NCBI GenBank assembly: GCA_948567375.1
Contig: OX419757.1
Coordinates: 23,374,001 to 23,438,000 of the forward strand
DNA from: Lunularia cruciata
Taxonomy: Eukaryota > Streptophyta > Marchantiopsida > Lunulariales > Lunulariaceae
Direction of reading: 5' to 3'
DNA length: 64,000 nucleotides
Shown: piece by piece, positions 10,532 to 22,518 of the stretch
Numbering within the stretch: the first letter of the stretch is position 1
Layout: each line of letters begins with the position of its first letter
The notes under the pieces: model-generated
Databases searched by the model: none
What the model was told of the DNA's origin: nothing
What the model saw: the letters and a program-made list of their open reading frames with translations, nothing else
Position numbers and translations under genes: made by a program

Positions 10532-10980
10532 TGTCACGCCATTTGTAGTGCCGCATCTAGATGCTTGGACACTAGAGTTCCAATGATAGTAGTTAGAGTT
10601 ATTTCAGCAGTTTCTCAAAGACTACTTTTCAACGGTCAAATTTTGTGTTCAAGGTACTGACTTCATGGTGGGGCCTGCCATCACTTTGCACCATTTGCAC
10701 CGTCAAGTGTGCCATCAGCGGGACCGTTAGGGTTTTAGAGCTAGCTCAAGTCTAGGGGGTATAGTTTTGAAGTGAGCTCTAGAGAGCTCACTTCTCTAAT
10801 GTTGAGCCTTTGAGTTCTTGGCTATGGTGGATAGAGGCCGGCGAGCGTCACTTGGATTCTCTATGCTTGAGTGGGTGTGGCTTGACTGTAATCAGTGCCT
10901 AGTTGTTGGTAGTTTATAGAGTGATAGATCAAGTACTGATCTGAGTTGAGTTGAGTTGAGAGTGGTAAGCAATTTTATTA
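10532..10980 (+). repeat. 3' LTR core of the methyltransferase/PHD element
   Basis: Counterpart of 3132-3579, about 91% identical by hand alignment. No polypurine tract lies immediately before it; the nearest purine run is at about 10410-10424, before the 107 bp repeat. The true 3' LTR may therefore extend to GCACGACA at 11086. Confidence 0.75.
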
Positions 10981-11086
10981 TTGTGGCACTTTAGAGTCTA
11001 TGTATGACTTATGTGTGAGTTGTGCTTCTATAGTGTATGATGTTGACAGCGATGTATGTTGTATAGCAATGTATATATGCACGACA
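10978..11086 (+). repeat. 107 bp direct repeat, downstream copy
   Basis: Second copy of 10425-10530. It ends in GACA, an LTR-like CA end, followed by TAGTG, which resembles the bases before the 5' LTR. It is either the real end of the 3' LTR or a later duplication. Confidence 0.85.
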
Positions 11087-11570
11087 TAGTGTATGGACTT
11101 GGTATTATTCCTAGGTGTTTGGCTTTGGGGAAAGAGTTGAGAACTCTTTGACCAATAAGCCTCTTTTTTTGGATTCTTCTATAGTCCAAGGAAAGCCCAT
11201 GTGAAGAATCCTTGACTTAGTAGTTGGGTCAAAATATGATCACATGCTTAGGAGAATATTACCATGAGTATGGATATTCCCTTAGCTTTTTGACTTTATT
11301 TGACTTTTAACCAAGTAACTTGAGTTACTCCAATAATTAGGAACTTTGGTGCGTAACTATTTCAGATAATAGGGGTGAGGAGGTACACATCATCCTTTAA
11401 TTTGCAACTATCTCTCCCTCATTGAGTTCTCTAGTGAGCAATGGTTTGAGTCTTGGAGTATTAGCCTTGGAGGAGTATGATGGAGTTAGGGTTCTTTGCT
11501 TTCTTAGTCCATGGTGCGCTATCATAATAGTCATTAGAGGTTCATCTTGAGTGAGAGATAGGCCGGCTCA
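11087..11570 (+). other. Noncoding, possible rest of an interrupted old LTR
   Basis: No coding frame. The order of short blocks (CATGCTTAGGA, GACTTTT, AACTTTGG, TTAGTCCATG) recurs loosely at 21360-21720, so it belongs to a dispersed repeat. Its position directly after the nested element fits the second half of the LTR begun at 2934. Confidence 0.35.
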
Positions 11571-13560
11571 CAACACCCAATAAACAATATGGTGTTTTTA
11601 TAAAACCCATGAGGAAGATCATTGAAGCAATCCTTTGTGCTCCAAATGGTGAATAAATAGAGAATTTACTGTAGGAGGGACTTGATCTAGAGCAAGCACC
11701 TTTCTTTCTTGCTTTAGAATTGTGAGTTGAGTGATTCTTCCATCATCCATGAGATGAATGGAAGAAAGGATAGGATGGTAGGAGACTTGAGAGGGAACTC
11801 TTTTGCTTGGACTAAAGAGACTTGGAGATATGTCCTTGGTGCAAAGGTAGCCCATCCAAAAGCAAGATTATGGATAAAACATTTAGGCCCATTGACAAAG
11901 AGCTGAGTGACCAAATCGTTGCATCCTTTGGAGAGAATAGATCCATTAACAATGGATAGAGGTTGGATAGTTACAATGATTTAGCACAAAGAGTGTTTGT
12001 CAAGCAATAATGAAATTATTTTAACCAAATAACACAACCTACCTCAGTATATCTAGGTAGTCTTCTCTGAGTACTTGTAGCAAGAAGACTTGTCAAATTA
12101 GCAAAGATGTTTACTTCCAAGCAAAGAGCATGTAAGGGGAGTTTGAGGACAATAATCGAGCAACTTACCTAGCCCCCATTGCAATACTTCAACATAGGGC
12201 TAAATTTAGTAACAAAAGAGGAGTGTAAGAAGTTTCCTAGCCAATGGGGTAAGGAAAGTCAATTATCAAGATGAGGATGCAAAGTACAAGGAGACTAAGA
12301 GATTGGAAGATTTAGGCTAAGGGACAAGACCAAGAAGAAGACAACTCCATGAAGGTTTCAAAATCTAGAGAAGAAGGGATCCTCTAAGTTCTAGATGTAT
12401 CTTTGGAGGAAGAGGCAAAAGAATCCAGAGATAAAGAGGTCTTTTTTACCTTGCAAAGTTTGGCTCTTCAGTCCAAAGACAAGAAGCTATGTGAAGATGC
12501 ACAATTTGCACCATAGGAGGAAGAGCAAGGTGCAAAACATAAAGACTAACAAAAACCCCGGCAAAGAATAAGAGACACTCAAAGGAGAAAAGTAGGTGGC
12601 AAAAGGGAGACAAGAAGATGACCTTTGGAAAGAAGAATAACATGCAACCAAAGACAACCTCAAGAAGTGGAAGAGCAAGAAGATGTAGAAGAAGAAGGTG
12701 AAGATCCTCCAAGTGCAATGCAAGCTAAAATAATGTGAGAGATAGCCCAAGAATATAGAGTACAAATAAAGGAGTGTACCAATTTTGTAATTCACTTAGG
12801 AGGTGTAGTCTTTTAGATGATGGAGATCATTCTAGCATAGTACTAGGAAGTCTGCTCCAATGTGTTTGATTACACTTTGTATATGGTTGATATGAAGGCT
12901 CCGTAAGTTAATAATCTATAACAAGAGGTAGACATATGGAAGGAGAGTTGGAGAGGACTATGAATATGTATAAGGAAGAGGCAAAGAAGGTGAATGCCCT
13001 TGTGCAAGAAAACTAAAAAGTGAAGAAGTCAGACACTTTACTTGCAACAAATCACCACCAATACAAAGAAGACATTTGGAGGCTAAAAGGAGAAGTGTGA
13101 GCACTTTGGTTGGAGCACAAATGGCAACAACAAGGATACAAAGAATAGTTGGTGGTCAAGGACAAAGAAGTAGCAAGTATTCAAGGATAATTAGAGACCA
13201 CCAAGATCAAGGTGGTCATGTTAGAAGTACAAATGTCCAAATATCATAAGGAGGTGGTTGCTTAAATTGGAGAACTTTTAAGTATAAATTTTCAGTGCTT
13301 AAATTGGAGAACTTCTTTTCTTTGTAGTTTTAGGATCTTTGTAGTTTTGGAGTAGCAACTAGTCCAAAGGCCTTTGTAGTTATAAACATTCATAGATGTA
13401 ACCTTTTGAGTAGTTAGTCCAAAGACCTTTGTAGTTATAAACATTCATAGATGTAACCTTTGGAGTAGTTAGTCCAAACAAGATACAACCTTGTAAGTTG
13501 TTTTAGTGAAGAATTGGTACCTTCCCTAATACATGTGAGATGCCTAATTAACCTGCATGT
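11571..13560 (+). pseudogene. Degenerate coiled-coil retroelement ORF
   Basis: The plus strand reads, with many stops, as KPMRKIIEAILCAPNGE near 11600-11650, then a Glu/Lys-rich region (12360-12720), IKECTNFVIHLGGVV (about 12763-12810), FDYTLYMVDMKAP (about 12862-12900) and a long Lys/Glu-rich stretch to about 13270 with coiled-coil composition. A minus-strand region with a similar Glu/Lys-rich frame lies at 24690-26915. I do not recognise a named domain; I infer a gag-side or accessory ORF of a large LTR element. A 70 bp tandem duplication with AGTCCAAAGACCTTTGTAG is present near 13360-13470. Confidence 0.5.
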
Positions 13561-14400
13561 GAGTACATAGGATTACCAATGTACAATGAAGATGAGTCAA
13601 GAAGATCTTTGGCTTTCCTCAACGATTGGATTTCTTTGGCTTATATTAGGAAGTGTTATTTAAGGCAATGGCCTAGTTGTAAATAATTCATTTAATTCTT
13701 TGATTGTGAATAAAGCAAAAGGACCAATATCACTTTGTCACTTTTACTTAAGTTTTGAGTAGTGATTTATGTCTTTGTTGAGTAGTGGTGAAGAGCTTTG
13801 TAGTAAGGACCCAAATGCTTGAGTGGGAATACCATTTGTACTTGTGATTAGGATCTAGGGTCCTTGAGAGTTTTGAAGGAGTGAAGCAATGCCTTGATAA
13901 ATAAAAAATAAAATTGTAGTGTTGAAAGTACACAAAATCAAAAAGTGAAGTCCTACTATCAACGCAAACTGCCTTCTAAGAAGGGTAGTATATAGCCTTT
14001 GAATTGAATGTTCTATAGTGAAGTAGCCCCTTTGGAGTTGATTAAATCGTCACCTTCAAGAATAGTTAGAACTTATTTTTAGTGAAAATGATTTTTAGTT
14101 TTCCATTTGTTGAAGTGCATCTTGTTGATGATACTGAACTCTTTTGGAGTGGTTCTTGCCCAAGATATTAAATAAGTAATAATGAAAAACTACAAATAGT
14201 GACACTTCTCTTCAATTTATGCTGATTGCTGCATATTCTTAAGAGAATGACCTATTTCTTAATGTTATACCACTTTGTGGTCAACATTGGGTTACCACAA
14301 GTACATATTACTAAAATTACATATTGTATGTATATAAAATATCTCTTTTCTACAACTTATTCTTATGAACACATCCTATCCTCATTCATATTTTTTTCCA
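13561..14400. other. No gene seen; noncoding A+T-rich
   Basis: Both strands lack a frame with recognisable motifs. A short block at 13860-13920 (AGCAATGCCTTGAT, AAATTGTAGTGTTG) resembles 1200-1240, so some of it is element A-related repeat. Confidence 0.5.
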
Positions 14401-14440
14401 AGGATAGATTTTAACATAGTAGATTCACTTTGGAAGCATT

Positions 14441-17400
14441 TTGGTGAGGTTTGGCTCAAAAACTCAAAGGAATGCAGTGATGGATAACAAGGCTATACTA
14501 AAGGGGCGGCGTATTTGGTTGGACCCTGATCTCACACCTCTTCAATGGCAAGCAAAGAAGGGCGAATTAGCAAAAGTGAAGGAGGATCAACAAGCAGGTT
14601 TTGTTGCATTCTTGAGAGACAATAGAGCTGTGATCACCCAAAGGAAGTTATCAACTACCGCATAGCAATTCCAGACCCTTAGAGTGTTGTTTTGGAATGT
14701 TCATGGTCTCATACATACCAAGTACTCAAGTGCTAAACCTGTGTGGGATAATGCTGATCTGATCAATCTTGTGGAGACATGGGAACATGAAGGAAACACC
14801 ATTCAAGACATTGAAGGTTTCATTCTTGTTGGTTCAACTTGGAACAAGCGGAGGCAACACAGAGGAAGGGGCTTTGGAGGTATTGCTACTTACATCAGAT
14901 TTGGCTTTGAGAAATCAGTCTCTTTGATAAGTCAAGACTCAAGTGGACAATACCAATGGCTGAGGATTGGAGGAGTTGCTACACCTTGCTTCCTTGCTGT
15001 TTGTTACTTTGCCCCATTGACATCACCAATCTATTCAAGCGGATCTCTCAACACCATGCAGCCTTTCCACTCCTTGACAAAGGATGTCTTGGAATTTCAA
15101 AGTAAAGGTGCAATACTTATTCTTGGTGATTTCAATGCTAGGATCCAAACCTCTCAGATTCTTGAGTTTAGTGACCTTGAGAATGACCCTTTCCATAGCT
15201 TGATATATCATTCTAGTGCTTGGTCCCGCTCTTCCAAAGATCTCATATCCAACTCCATGAGTGAGCACTTTTTGAGCTTTGGTACCAATTGTAGCTTGAA
15301 GATCTTGAATGGCCTTTCTCAATTTCCAGAAACTTGTTAGAGCACATGCTTTGCTTCTGGTGGATCCAGCACTGTAGATTATATGCTCACCTCACCCAGT
15401 GATATACACATTGTCTTAGATTTTGTTGTTTTAGATCCTCAACCTGAATCTGACCATGCACCTTTATCTTGTGTCATCCTTCTTTCTTGCCTCAATAGAA
15501 CCACATTACCTATTGACCATGCCTTTAGAGGGAAACTCTGTCTTGATTTTCACAAGTGAGATTTGTACCAACAAGCTATCCATGAAAAATTGAGCTCTAT
15601 GGAGTGGAGTTCTGATTTTCAACAACGTAGTGATCAGTTGGTTGAACTTCTTCAATCTACATCAACAACTCTGTTTCCATGAGGTTCTCACAGGAAGAGA
15701 CTTGGTCTCCCTTGCAATAGGTGGTTTGATGCTAACTGTAAAATTGCAAGGATCAAAGCTATGGATAGGTCTCTTGATCAGATTGCACAAAATCAGGCTT
15801 TTGTCTCTTATAGAAAGTTGGTGAAGTGCAAGAAGCGAGCGTTCTTGAGACTCAAGGGGGTTGAGTTAAGCATTGAATTGAGGAGCAATCCCAAGGCTTT
15901 TTGGCAGAAGGTAACCATCAGATCTCCATCTCCATCGCTGGACCTGAATGAGCTTTGTGAATATGTGAAGGATCTGTACTTTTTCCCTGATGCTCCAAGC
16001 ATGGCACCTTGCCTTGGATCTGCTCTCACCATCTCTGAAGCTGATGTCCAGTACCAATTGAAGAAGTTGGCCAATGGTAAGGCTGAAGACCTTGATGGAC
16101 TATGTGTTGAACTACTTAAGTGGGGTGGTAGCCATCTGATTTCAGTACTCACTTCTCTCTTGAATGAGGCCATCAGGTGTGGCTTTCCTGATAGATGGTG
16201 CTTCAAGAAGGTAGTTCCTATTCATAAGTTTGGTCAGAGAGATATTGTCACCAATTACCGTACCATTCTAGTGGGTAGTATCTTTGCCAAGTTATACGGT
16301 CGAATTTTGGAGTCTAAGCTAAGTACTTGGGCTGAAAAGTACAGAATTCAAGCTAAGTGCCAAGCGGGTTTCAGATCAGGCTTTAGTACTTTGGATCATC
16401 TATTGGTACTCCATGTTTTGTGGTGGAAATCTAAAGGTGTTGGGAGATCTCTCTATGTTGCATTTATTGATTTCAGGAAGGCCTTTGATAAGGTGCTTAG
16501 GAAATCATTAAGTGAGAGACTCATGGAAGTTGGTGTTTCAGCTGATCTGATTGGTGCTATCTCTAGACTCTATGAGAAGGTGGTTGTGAAACTTTCATCT
16601 TTGAGCTCTCAAGATGTCCTTAGCACAATGGGTGTGATTCAAGGTTGCTCTTTATCCCCAACATTGTTTGGAATCTCCATCAATGATCTAGAGAGGGTGC
16701 TTATGGAAGTTGGAGCTACAGGTGTACAGGTTGGCTCTTTGATGATACATGCACTATTGTATGCAGATGATGTAGTGCTCCTCTCTACCAATCCACAAAG
16801 TTGACAGAAGTTGTTGGATTCTCTTCTCTTGTTTTGCAATGAAACAAAGATGGAGGTGAACCTTGACAAGTCCAAGGTGATTGTGGTGGGTTCTAAAGGT
16901 GTCACACCTTTCTTTTTTGATGGACAACAATTGGAGCACGTTTCTTCTTACAAGTACTTGGGCCTTGAGTTTTCTCATGACTATAGTTGGTCTACTTGTG
17001 TGAAGATGAAAATCAATGCAGGGTTTAGAGCTTTGTATTCACTCATGAACCGCTCTAGACTTGCTCATCTTACCACATGGGAGTTGAAGAAGGTGCTGTT
17101 CAGATCTCTTGTGCAGCCGGTGGTTCTCTATGGTGCTCAGATTTGGGGTCCAAGTACTAAGAAGACATGGTGGCAAAAGGTGGAGAAAATTCAAAAATTG
17201 TTTTTGTGTGATGAACTTGGGGTGAGGACTCAAACTCCTTATGTATTGCTGCTTGCTGAAACCGAGTTTTTGCCTCTTGAGGTTGAAGCTTTGTTTTTAG
17301 CTATCACATATGCCACTAAGGTGAGGTCCATGGAGCATGAGAGACTTCCCTACCAAGCTTTTTGTACCACTCTATCTGTCGGTTCGTATACAGATCTGGT

Positions 17401-17464
17401 TGCATGGGCCACAAGGTGGAATTTTTGTGAGCGACATTGGAGGTTGGAGCCTATTGCACTATGA
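14441..17464 (+). pseudogene. LINE endonuclease/reverse transcriptase ORF2
   Basis: A pre-endonuclease segment (DLTPLQWQAKKGELAKVKED) precedes the endonuclease: WNVHGL (14696-14713), VETWEHEG, GGIATYIRFG, FLAVCYFAP, LILGDFNAR (about 15118-15146) and ESDHAPLSC (about 15446-15472). RT follows with KVVPIHKFG, QAGFRSGFSTLDHL (about 16360-16400), AFIDFRKAFD (about 16460-16490), GVIQGCSLSPTLF (about 16631-16670) and LYADDVVLLS (about 16757-16787). Then come YKYLGLEF and QPVVLYGAQIWG, typical of the region after RT. All parts are in one frame. Stops at 14663, 15338, 15557, 15680, 16802 and 17462 interrupt it; I found no frameshift. The catalytic Asp pair is intact. Confidence 0.85.
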
Positions 17465-17899
17465 GAAGTGATCAAAGAGCAGTTCTTACTTTGCTTATGG
17501 CAGCAGCACGATACCAAGATGGTGTTCTATCAGCAGTTTGTAAATCCTATGTTGGTGTATTATGAGCAAGACTATCTCTTGGCTAGGATTTCTACTTCAC
17601 TTAGACATGTTATTGCTCAATATAGAACTAGTTCTCATAGACTAGAAGTAGAACAAGGACGTTGGCAGCAGATAGAGCACTCCATGCAACTTTGCAAATT
17701 GTGTATTATGAGCAAAGTTGAGGATGAGCATCATGTGTTGATTGTTTGCCCTTGTTACATGCAGATTAGAGTTAGACATCAGATTACTTGTAGTGACTTC
17801 TCAACTCTCTTACAGGTTGAAGCTTTAGCTTTATGGAAGTACATGACCGAGGTTAGTTTACATCGGACCAATTTGTTACATATTGGTCAGATGCCCTAG
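17465..17899 (+). pseudogene. LINE C-terminal zinc-finger segment
   Basis: It continues the ORF2 frame after the TGA at 17462. LCKLC near 17692-17706 followed by EDEHHVLIVCPCY (about 17720-17760) forms the C-x2-C...H...C finger seen at the end of many plant LINE ORF2 proteins. It ends at TAG 17897-17899. Confidence 0.75.
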
Positions 17900-18010
17900 G
17901 CCCTTGCCTAGGCTCACATTTCATGTGTTTTGTATTTTGTTTCCATCCTTTTGACTCTTTGGGTCTTTTGGGCTTTATATTTCATTGTTCATTGTTCATT
18001 GTTCACTCAT
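17900..18010 (+). other. LINE 3' UTR with TTCATTG repeats
   Basis: A T-rich 3' untranslated segment after the last ORF2 stop. Three copies of TTCATTG (17981-18001) end it. Many LINEs end in poly(A) or a short microsatellite, so I take this as the element end. Confidence 0.5.
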
Positions 18011-19545
18011 ATTTTATTCAAGATCAATGTCAAGATAGCAATTTCACTCATATGTTCTTCAAGCATAGATATCAAGGTGGATGCTTCACTCTAATATATC
18101 AAAAAGCTAATTTTGAAAATTTATTAAATTAGTGCTTTAATTGCATGTTTACTAGTCAAAAAGGATATAAATGTAGAAAGTTGATGCAAAATATCTAACG
18201 CTTGCTCTTTTAGAATCTCCTAAGTTTGCTACCATCTACAAGCAATTATGTTTTGGGTAAATATCTAGCAATCATGCATCTTCTACTTCCATCAAATTAA
18301 AAAAATTAGAATGTTACTTGCTTCAATTAAATATGATTTTATTCCAATATATCTATTATTTCAAATAGTTTTTGCTCTTTTTATTCTTTATAACCATGCT
18401 AAGAAGCATATAAGTTGGTGAAATTTCATTTATTCCATTGGTCCAATTTTCTATAATATAATGTGTAATTATGTGTAATTACAGATATACAATGGTTTCC
18501 TCCACATATACATCTTTGAATTTATTACATCATGAATAGATCATTTAGTTGTGTTTATTGTTTGGGTTTTACAAATCAAAGATACTTTGTAACTTTAAAA
18601 TCTACCCACTAAAATTCCTTAAGACTATATAATTGAGACTCATAACCTATTATGTCCTTCTCAAGTTCCAAATTATTATGAGAAAACATATTCTTTACCA
18701 CTATAACACTACAACTATTAAATTCTAACTAAGTTTATTTATATTGACTTGTTTACCACACCTAGTAGTTACAATTGGAAGTTATAAGTCATGAGAAGCA
18801 AAATTTTCAGGAAGAATGAAATAGATAATTATGCTTTCCTTAGAAGGTTAGCTACTCATACCTTTGATGTACCATACCTTTTTGTTCTCAAGGTCATGCA
18901 TTTGCTTAAAAAAATTTCTTCCTATATTTCAATTATTAAAACCTAAGAAGTTTGAACCTTGAGTTGGGAAATTTTGTTTGACTTAATTGATGATTATTTG
19001 AAAATTTTATTATTTTGATTTTTCAATCAAATCTTAAAATGATTTTATAAATCAAATGTATCATTCAACCCAAAAAAGCACTTTGAATATAAATATAATA
19101 TCCTTTAAGTATATCATGCTTAAGGATGAGTTAGCAATCTAGTAAGAAGAGACAAGTATTTTCCTTGAACTTCTATTTTCATAAGCTAAAAAATATGTTC
19201 AATTCTTCCTGAAAATAATTAGATAATGTAAATTATTTATCTCCTCAATTTAGAGAAATCTTATACATTGAGTTCAAGAAACTCTATATGCAATAATTGT
19301 ACAATACATAGAGAATAGAAAAGCTCTCAAATTTGTAGTAGGTAAGGAAATCCCACTTTTTGTTCCAATCCCCTTGCTAGACTTGATTGGATTGAGACTT
19401 TCATCATTTACTAAAATTTCTAATCATTATTTGGGAAGCAATCCAAGATGATTAGACTATATGAGTACAATAATCCAATAAATGCAAGTATGGTATAACA
19501 AAAAAATTGTTTGATAGATAGAGAAGTGTTTGTAGTTTATATGTT
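18011..19545. other. No gene seen; A+T-rich
   Basis: I found no reading frame with family motifs and no clear repeat on either strand. Confidence 0.5.
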
Positions 19546-19549
19546 TGGG

Positions 19550-20590
19550 GTCTCAAAGAAGTCAACTACTTTTCATAGATAAAGTAGACGACCGCATAGG
19601 AAAACCAAAGGATGGGTTGACCCCATCAAGTTGTACAAGGGAGAGACGAAAAAGGTAACATGGGGCTAAGCCTCATTAGAGTCTATATGAGAAATCTGCC
19701 CTATCGCACCTAAGATATCTGAGCTATGCAAGTCGCACGATCTACACACAACTAGAGGATCCAAAGAAACATCACCTAATGTGGTTGCTTTCCTATGGAT
19801 TGCACCAGCCACTGCCCTCTGTAGAGCAATGGACACACTCTGTCTAAAATATGCTACAAAGTATGAGAGTGAGAGTGGTATACTCTAACGCCTAACATGA
19901 TAAGCTCTTGTGCACTCCTTGACAAATGTATCAAATGTCGTGTCCATCACTCCATAGAATTCCAAGGCTAGAGGAACAAAGAGATGACCTCGTTGCATGC
20001 CCCTATACTTGGAGACCTTACGACCTGCTGCTGCACTCGCCACCCATCCAAAGGGGATGGGTAATCACTCCTTCTAAAATTGTATCTTGTGTAGGGTCCA
20101 TAACCACAACATCTGCTACTATCACCTGATCATCTTGAACCAAGTATAAGTCAGCCCTGACACATGTTGTCTGCAAAGCATACAAATGCTTCCTTCAAGC
20201 CAAGTATCCACTTTCTTATGCCATAGCAAACACTATGTCCCTAATGGCATCATGGGTAGCTATCCTCTGTCCTCCAAAAGGACACCATGTCATGTGGACC
20301 ATTGCTGCATCTAGTGTAGAACCACACTCACAAGTGAGTAATGAAGATGTAGATGGGTGGACCAAACCTAGGCAAAACCTCATCGCTATAGAGAAAGTAG
20401 TTGGTGTGAGTCGGAATGCCCTAATGCATGGTTGAGCTAGGATCCAAGAGCATGCACCCTTGCCAAAGCAAGAGCAAAGATGTGCTCAAGTAGCCTGAGG
20501 AATGGACATGTTGACTAAGAGAGAATGTAGCGTATGCTTACACTAGCGCTCCATCAAGGAAGATTTTAAACCTCTAGACTAATTAAAATA
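19550..20590 (-). mobile_element. 5'-truncated copy of the ADDTH-type RT family
   Basis: The plus-strand text is the reverse complement of 30670-31720, with matching blocks throughout (for example CCATGATGCTATTAGGGACATAGTG on the other strand). It keeps only the C-terminal third of the coding region, including the FVPLAxE-type segment, and the 3' end. Loss of the 5' part with a kept 3' end is the usual LINE-type truncation. Stops and frameshifts make it a pseudogene. Confidence 0.7.
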
Positions 20591-22515
20591 CTTTTAATTA
20601 GACAAAAACAAACAACTTATTATATTATGTCTTTTAACTACAATGATAAGGATTGCAAGCTAGCTAGCTAGCTAAATGGTTGTTATATCTAAGTATGAAT
20701 CTAATGTTGAAAATCAACTAAAGATAAATATGCAATGTGCATATATTTCTTGAACTTTATGTGCATGATGAAGTAAAATTTATTTACTTTGTAGTTGAGA
20801 ACCTTATAATAATTTTGGTCATTCATTGGGATATAAGGAGATTCAAGGAAAAGGATTGTAAGCAATAACTACCATAATAGTATTATGTACCAAAGATGAT
20901 AGATATTGTTACAAGATTCCCATTCTCATAAATTGTAGAATTTTTATTATTATCAAGATTTTATAACACTCATAGATAAATACATACTTCATCAAGGATA
21001 TATAGGTATAATTTGTATAGTAAATATTTAAAAAATATTTACTATAAAAATTACTATATGGTAAATATAAAGAGGATAATTTTAATACCTATAGGTATTA
21101 AATATACTTCACTAATGTACTTAATTTTTGAATATATTTAGTTAAAAATTAGAAATGTTTATTGTAAGTTTTATCTAAGCTTTTAGCTTCATATGCATAT
21201 GGAAGGTTATTAATAATAAAATAAAGATTTCATAAAGAAGAGTATACAAAAGTAAGATTCACTAGTTTTAAATTCATTTTATTGACTTAATATAATCCTT
21301 GGATATTTATTCTTAAGCAGATATTACGAAACCTTAGATTCCCAAAACATTAAGTGCAAAATTTTTGTTAGTTGAAAGGACCTCTAGAGGATAAGTGATT
21401 AAGGGATGAGTACACAACAAGATCACATGCTCATAGGATTATTTGTAAAATTAAAGATATTATTTAGACTTTTGACTGCAACAAATGTTATCTTTGGTAA
21501 CTTTAGATACCTTATTACTTGGTAGGTTTTATATATCAAACTTGTTTGAATGTATAACAAGGATGAAGTAACCTTAATCCTTCAATTTTTAGTTATGTCT
21601 CTTTTTAAATTCTTTAATGAGTAATCTGTCTAGTCCTTGAGTTGTGGTCTAGTAAGAGTATGATACAATTTGATTCCTTATTTCTTTTAGTCCATGATAA
21701 GTTGTCACAATAACTATTATAAGTTCAATTTAATCGAGAGAAAAGAGAGTTCATGGATCAACTTATTACTGTTATGTGAAGTTGTTAACTTATCAACCTA
21801 AACCTATAAACCTATCAAGCTTGAGACTAGCTTACAAACAACCAAAAATATGAGGAAAAAAAAGGTATCAAGAGTATACAACTTCATAAAAATGCCATAA
21901 GTATGATCTCCTTTGTAGATCATAGGCCTACATCTCCACATGAGATCAATAGATATGATTGTCTATAGGCCACAATCACTATCACACATTTGAAAGTTCA
22001 CAGTCCAATAATAGCACCAAATACTCAAAACAATATACATGATCAAAGAAGAAGGAATCTTGTGAAGTAATTAGTTCAATAGACAAGAAATACTAGAAAA
22101 GAATATACTAAATACCACCTATAGATCTCTTTGTGGATGAAGGTCATCTATATTAAGGATATCTTTTACAAATTTAGTATCTTAAAAGTATGTGATGGAA
22201 TCCTTGGACACTACTAGCACTCCAAGGATATACAAGCCATATATATTTATGATACACCACTCTAGAAGTTGGAGGTAAAGAGTAATATCTAAAGGTGATC
22301 ATGCACTACTCTTGATATCTTGAGTCTCAAGCCAATATTGTGTTTGAATTTTTATCACTTTTATATGACTAAGGTAGACCACGTTCTAATCCTAAGTATT
22401 CCTCTATGACCAAGAGTGTGCAAGTATTACAAGTGAAAGGTAAAAAGAACACTTACAAGATGAAGCTTGGGAGTCAAGTGGTCAAAATCCTACATAATCT
22501 AGTCAAGCACACAAG
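20591..22515. other. No gene seen; A+T-rich, weak repeat similarity
   Basis: A short (CTAG)n run sits at about 20650-20675. The part 21300-21760 loosely resembles 11087-11570. I see no supported coding region. Confidence 0.4.
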
Positions 22516-22518
22516 ATA

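Larger units (their letters stand above)
3132..11086 (+). mobile_element. Ty3/gypsy retrotransposon with methyltransferase fragment and PHD finger
   Basis: Two ~450 bp direct repeats starting TGTCACGCC (3132 and 10532) bound an internal region. In order it has gag, protease, a C5-methyltransferase-like fragment, RT, a trace of RNase H, integrase and a PHD finger. The RT-RNase H-integrase order is Ty3/gypsy. The bases before the 5' repeat (TTAGT) and after 11086 (TAGTG) share TAGT, a possible eroded target-site duplication. My hand alignment of the two repeats gives about 40 mismatches in ~450 bp, mostly transitions, as expected for an old methylated copy. Internal deletions and stops make it non-autonomous. 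Confidence 0.8.
14400..18010 (+). mobile_element. Non-LTR retrotransposon (LINE), nearly full ORF2
   Basis: The element encodes an apurinic-like endonuclease, RT and a C-terminal zinc finger in one frame (frame 2) from 14441 to 17899. No LTRs flank it. The 3' end has a TTCATTG microsatellite (17981-18005) instead of a clear poly(A) tail. The 5' limit is approximate, and ORF1 or its RNA-binding part is not seen upstream of about 14440, so it may be 5'-truncated. The order fits the plant L1-like group. Confidence 0.8.

Noticed and set aside
12446-12795. Two hydrophobic minus-strand frames, membrane-protein-like
   Set aside because: They are antisense to the Glu/Lys-rich coiled-coil ORF at 11571-13560, which explains the Leu/Phe richness.
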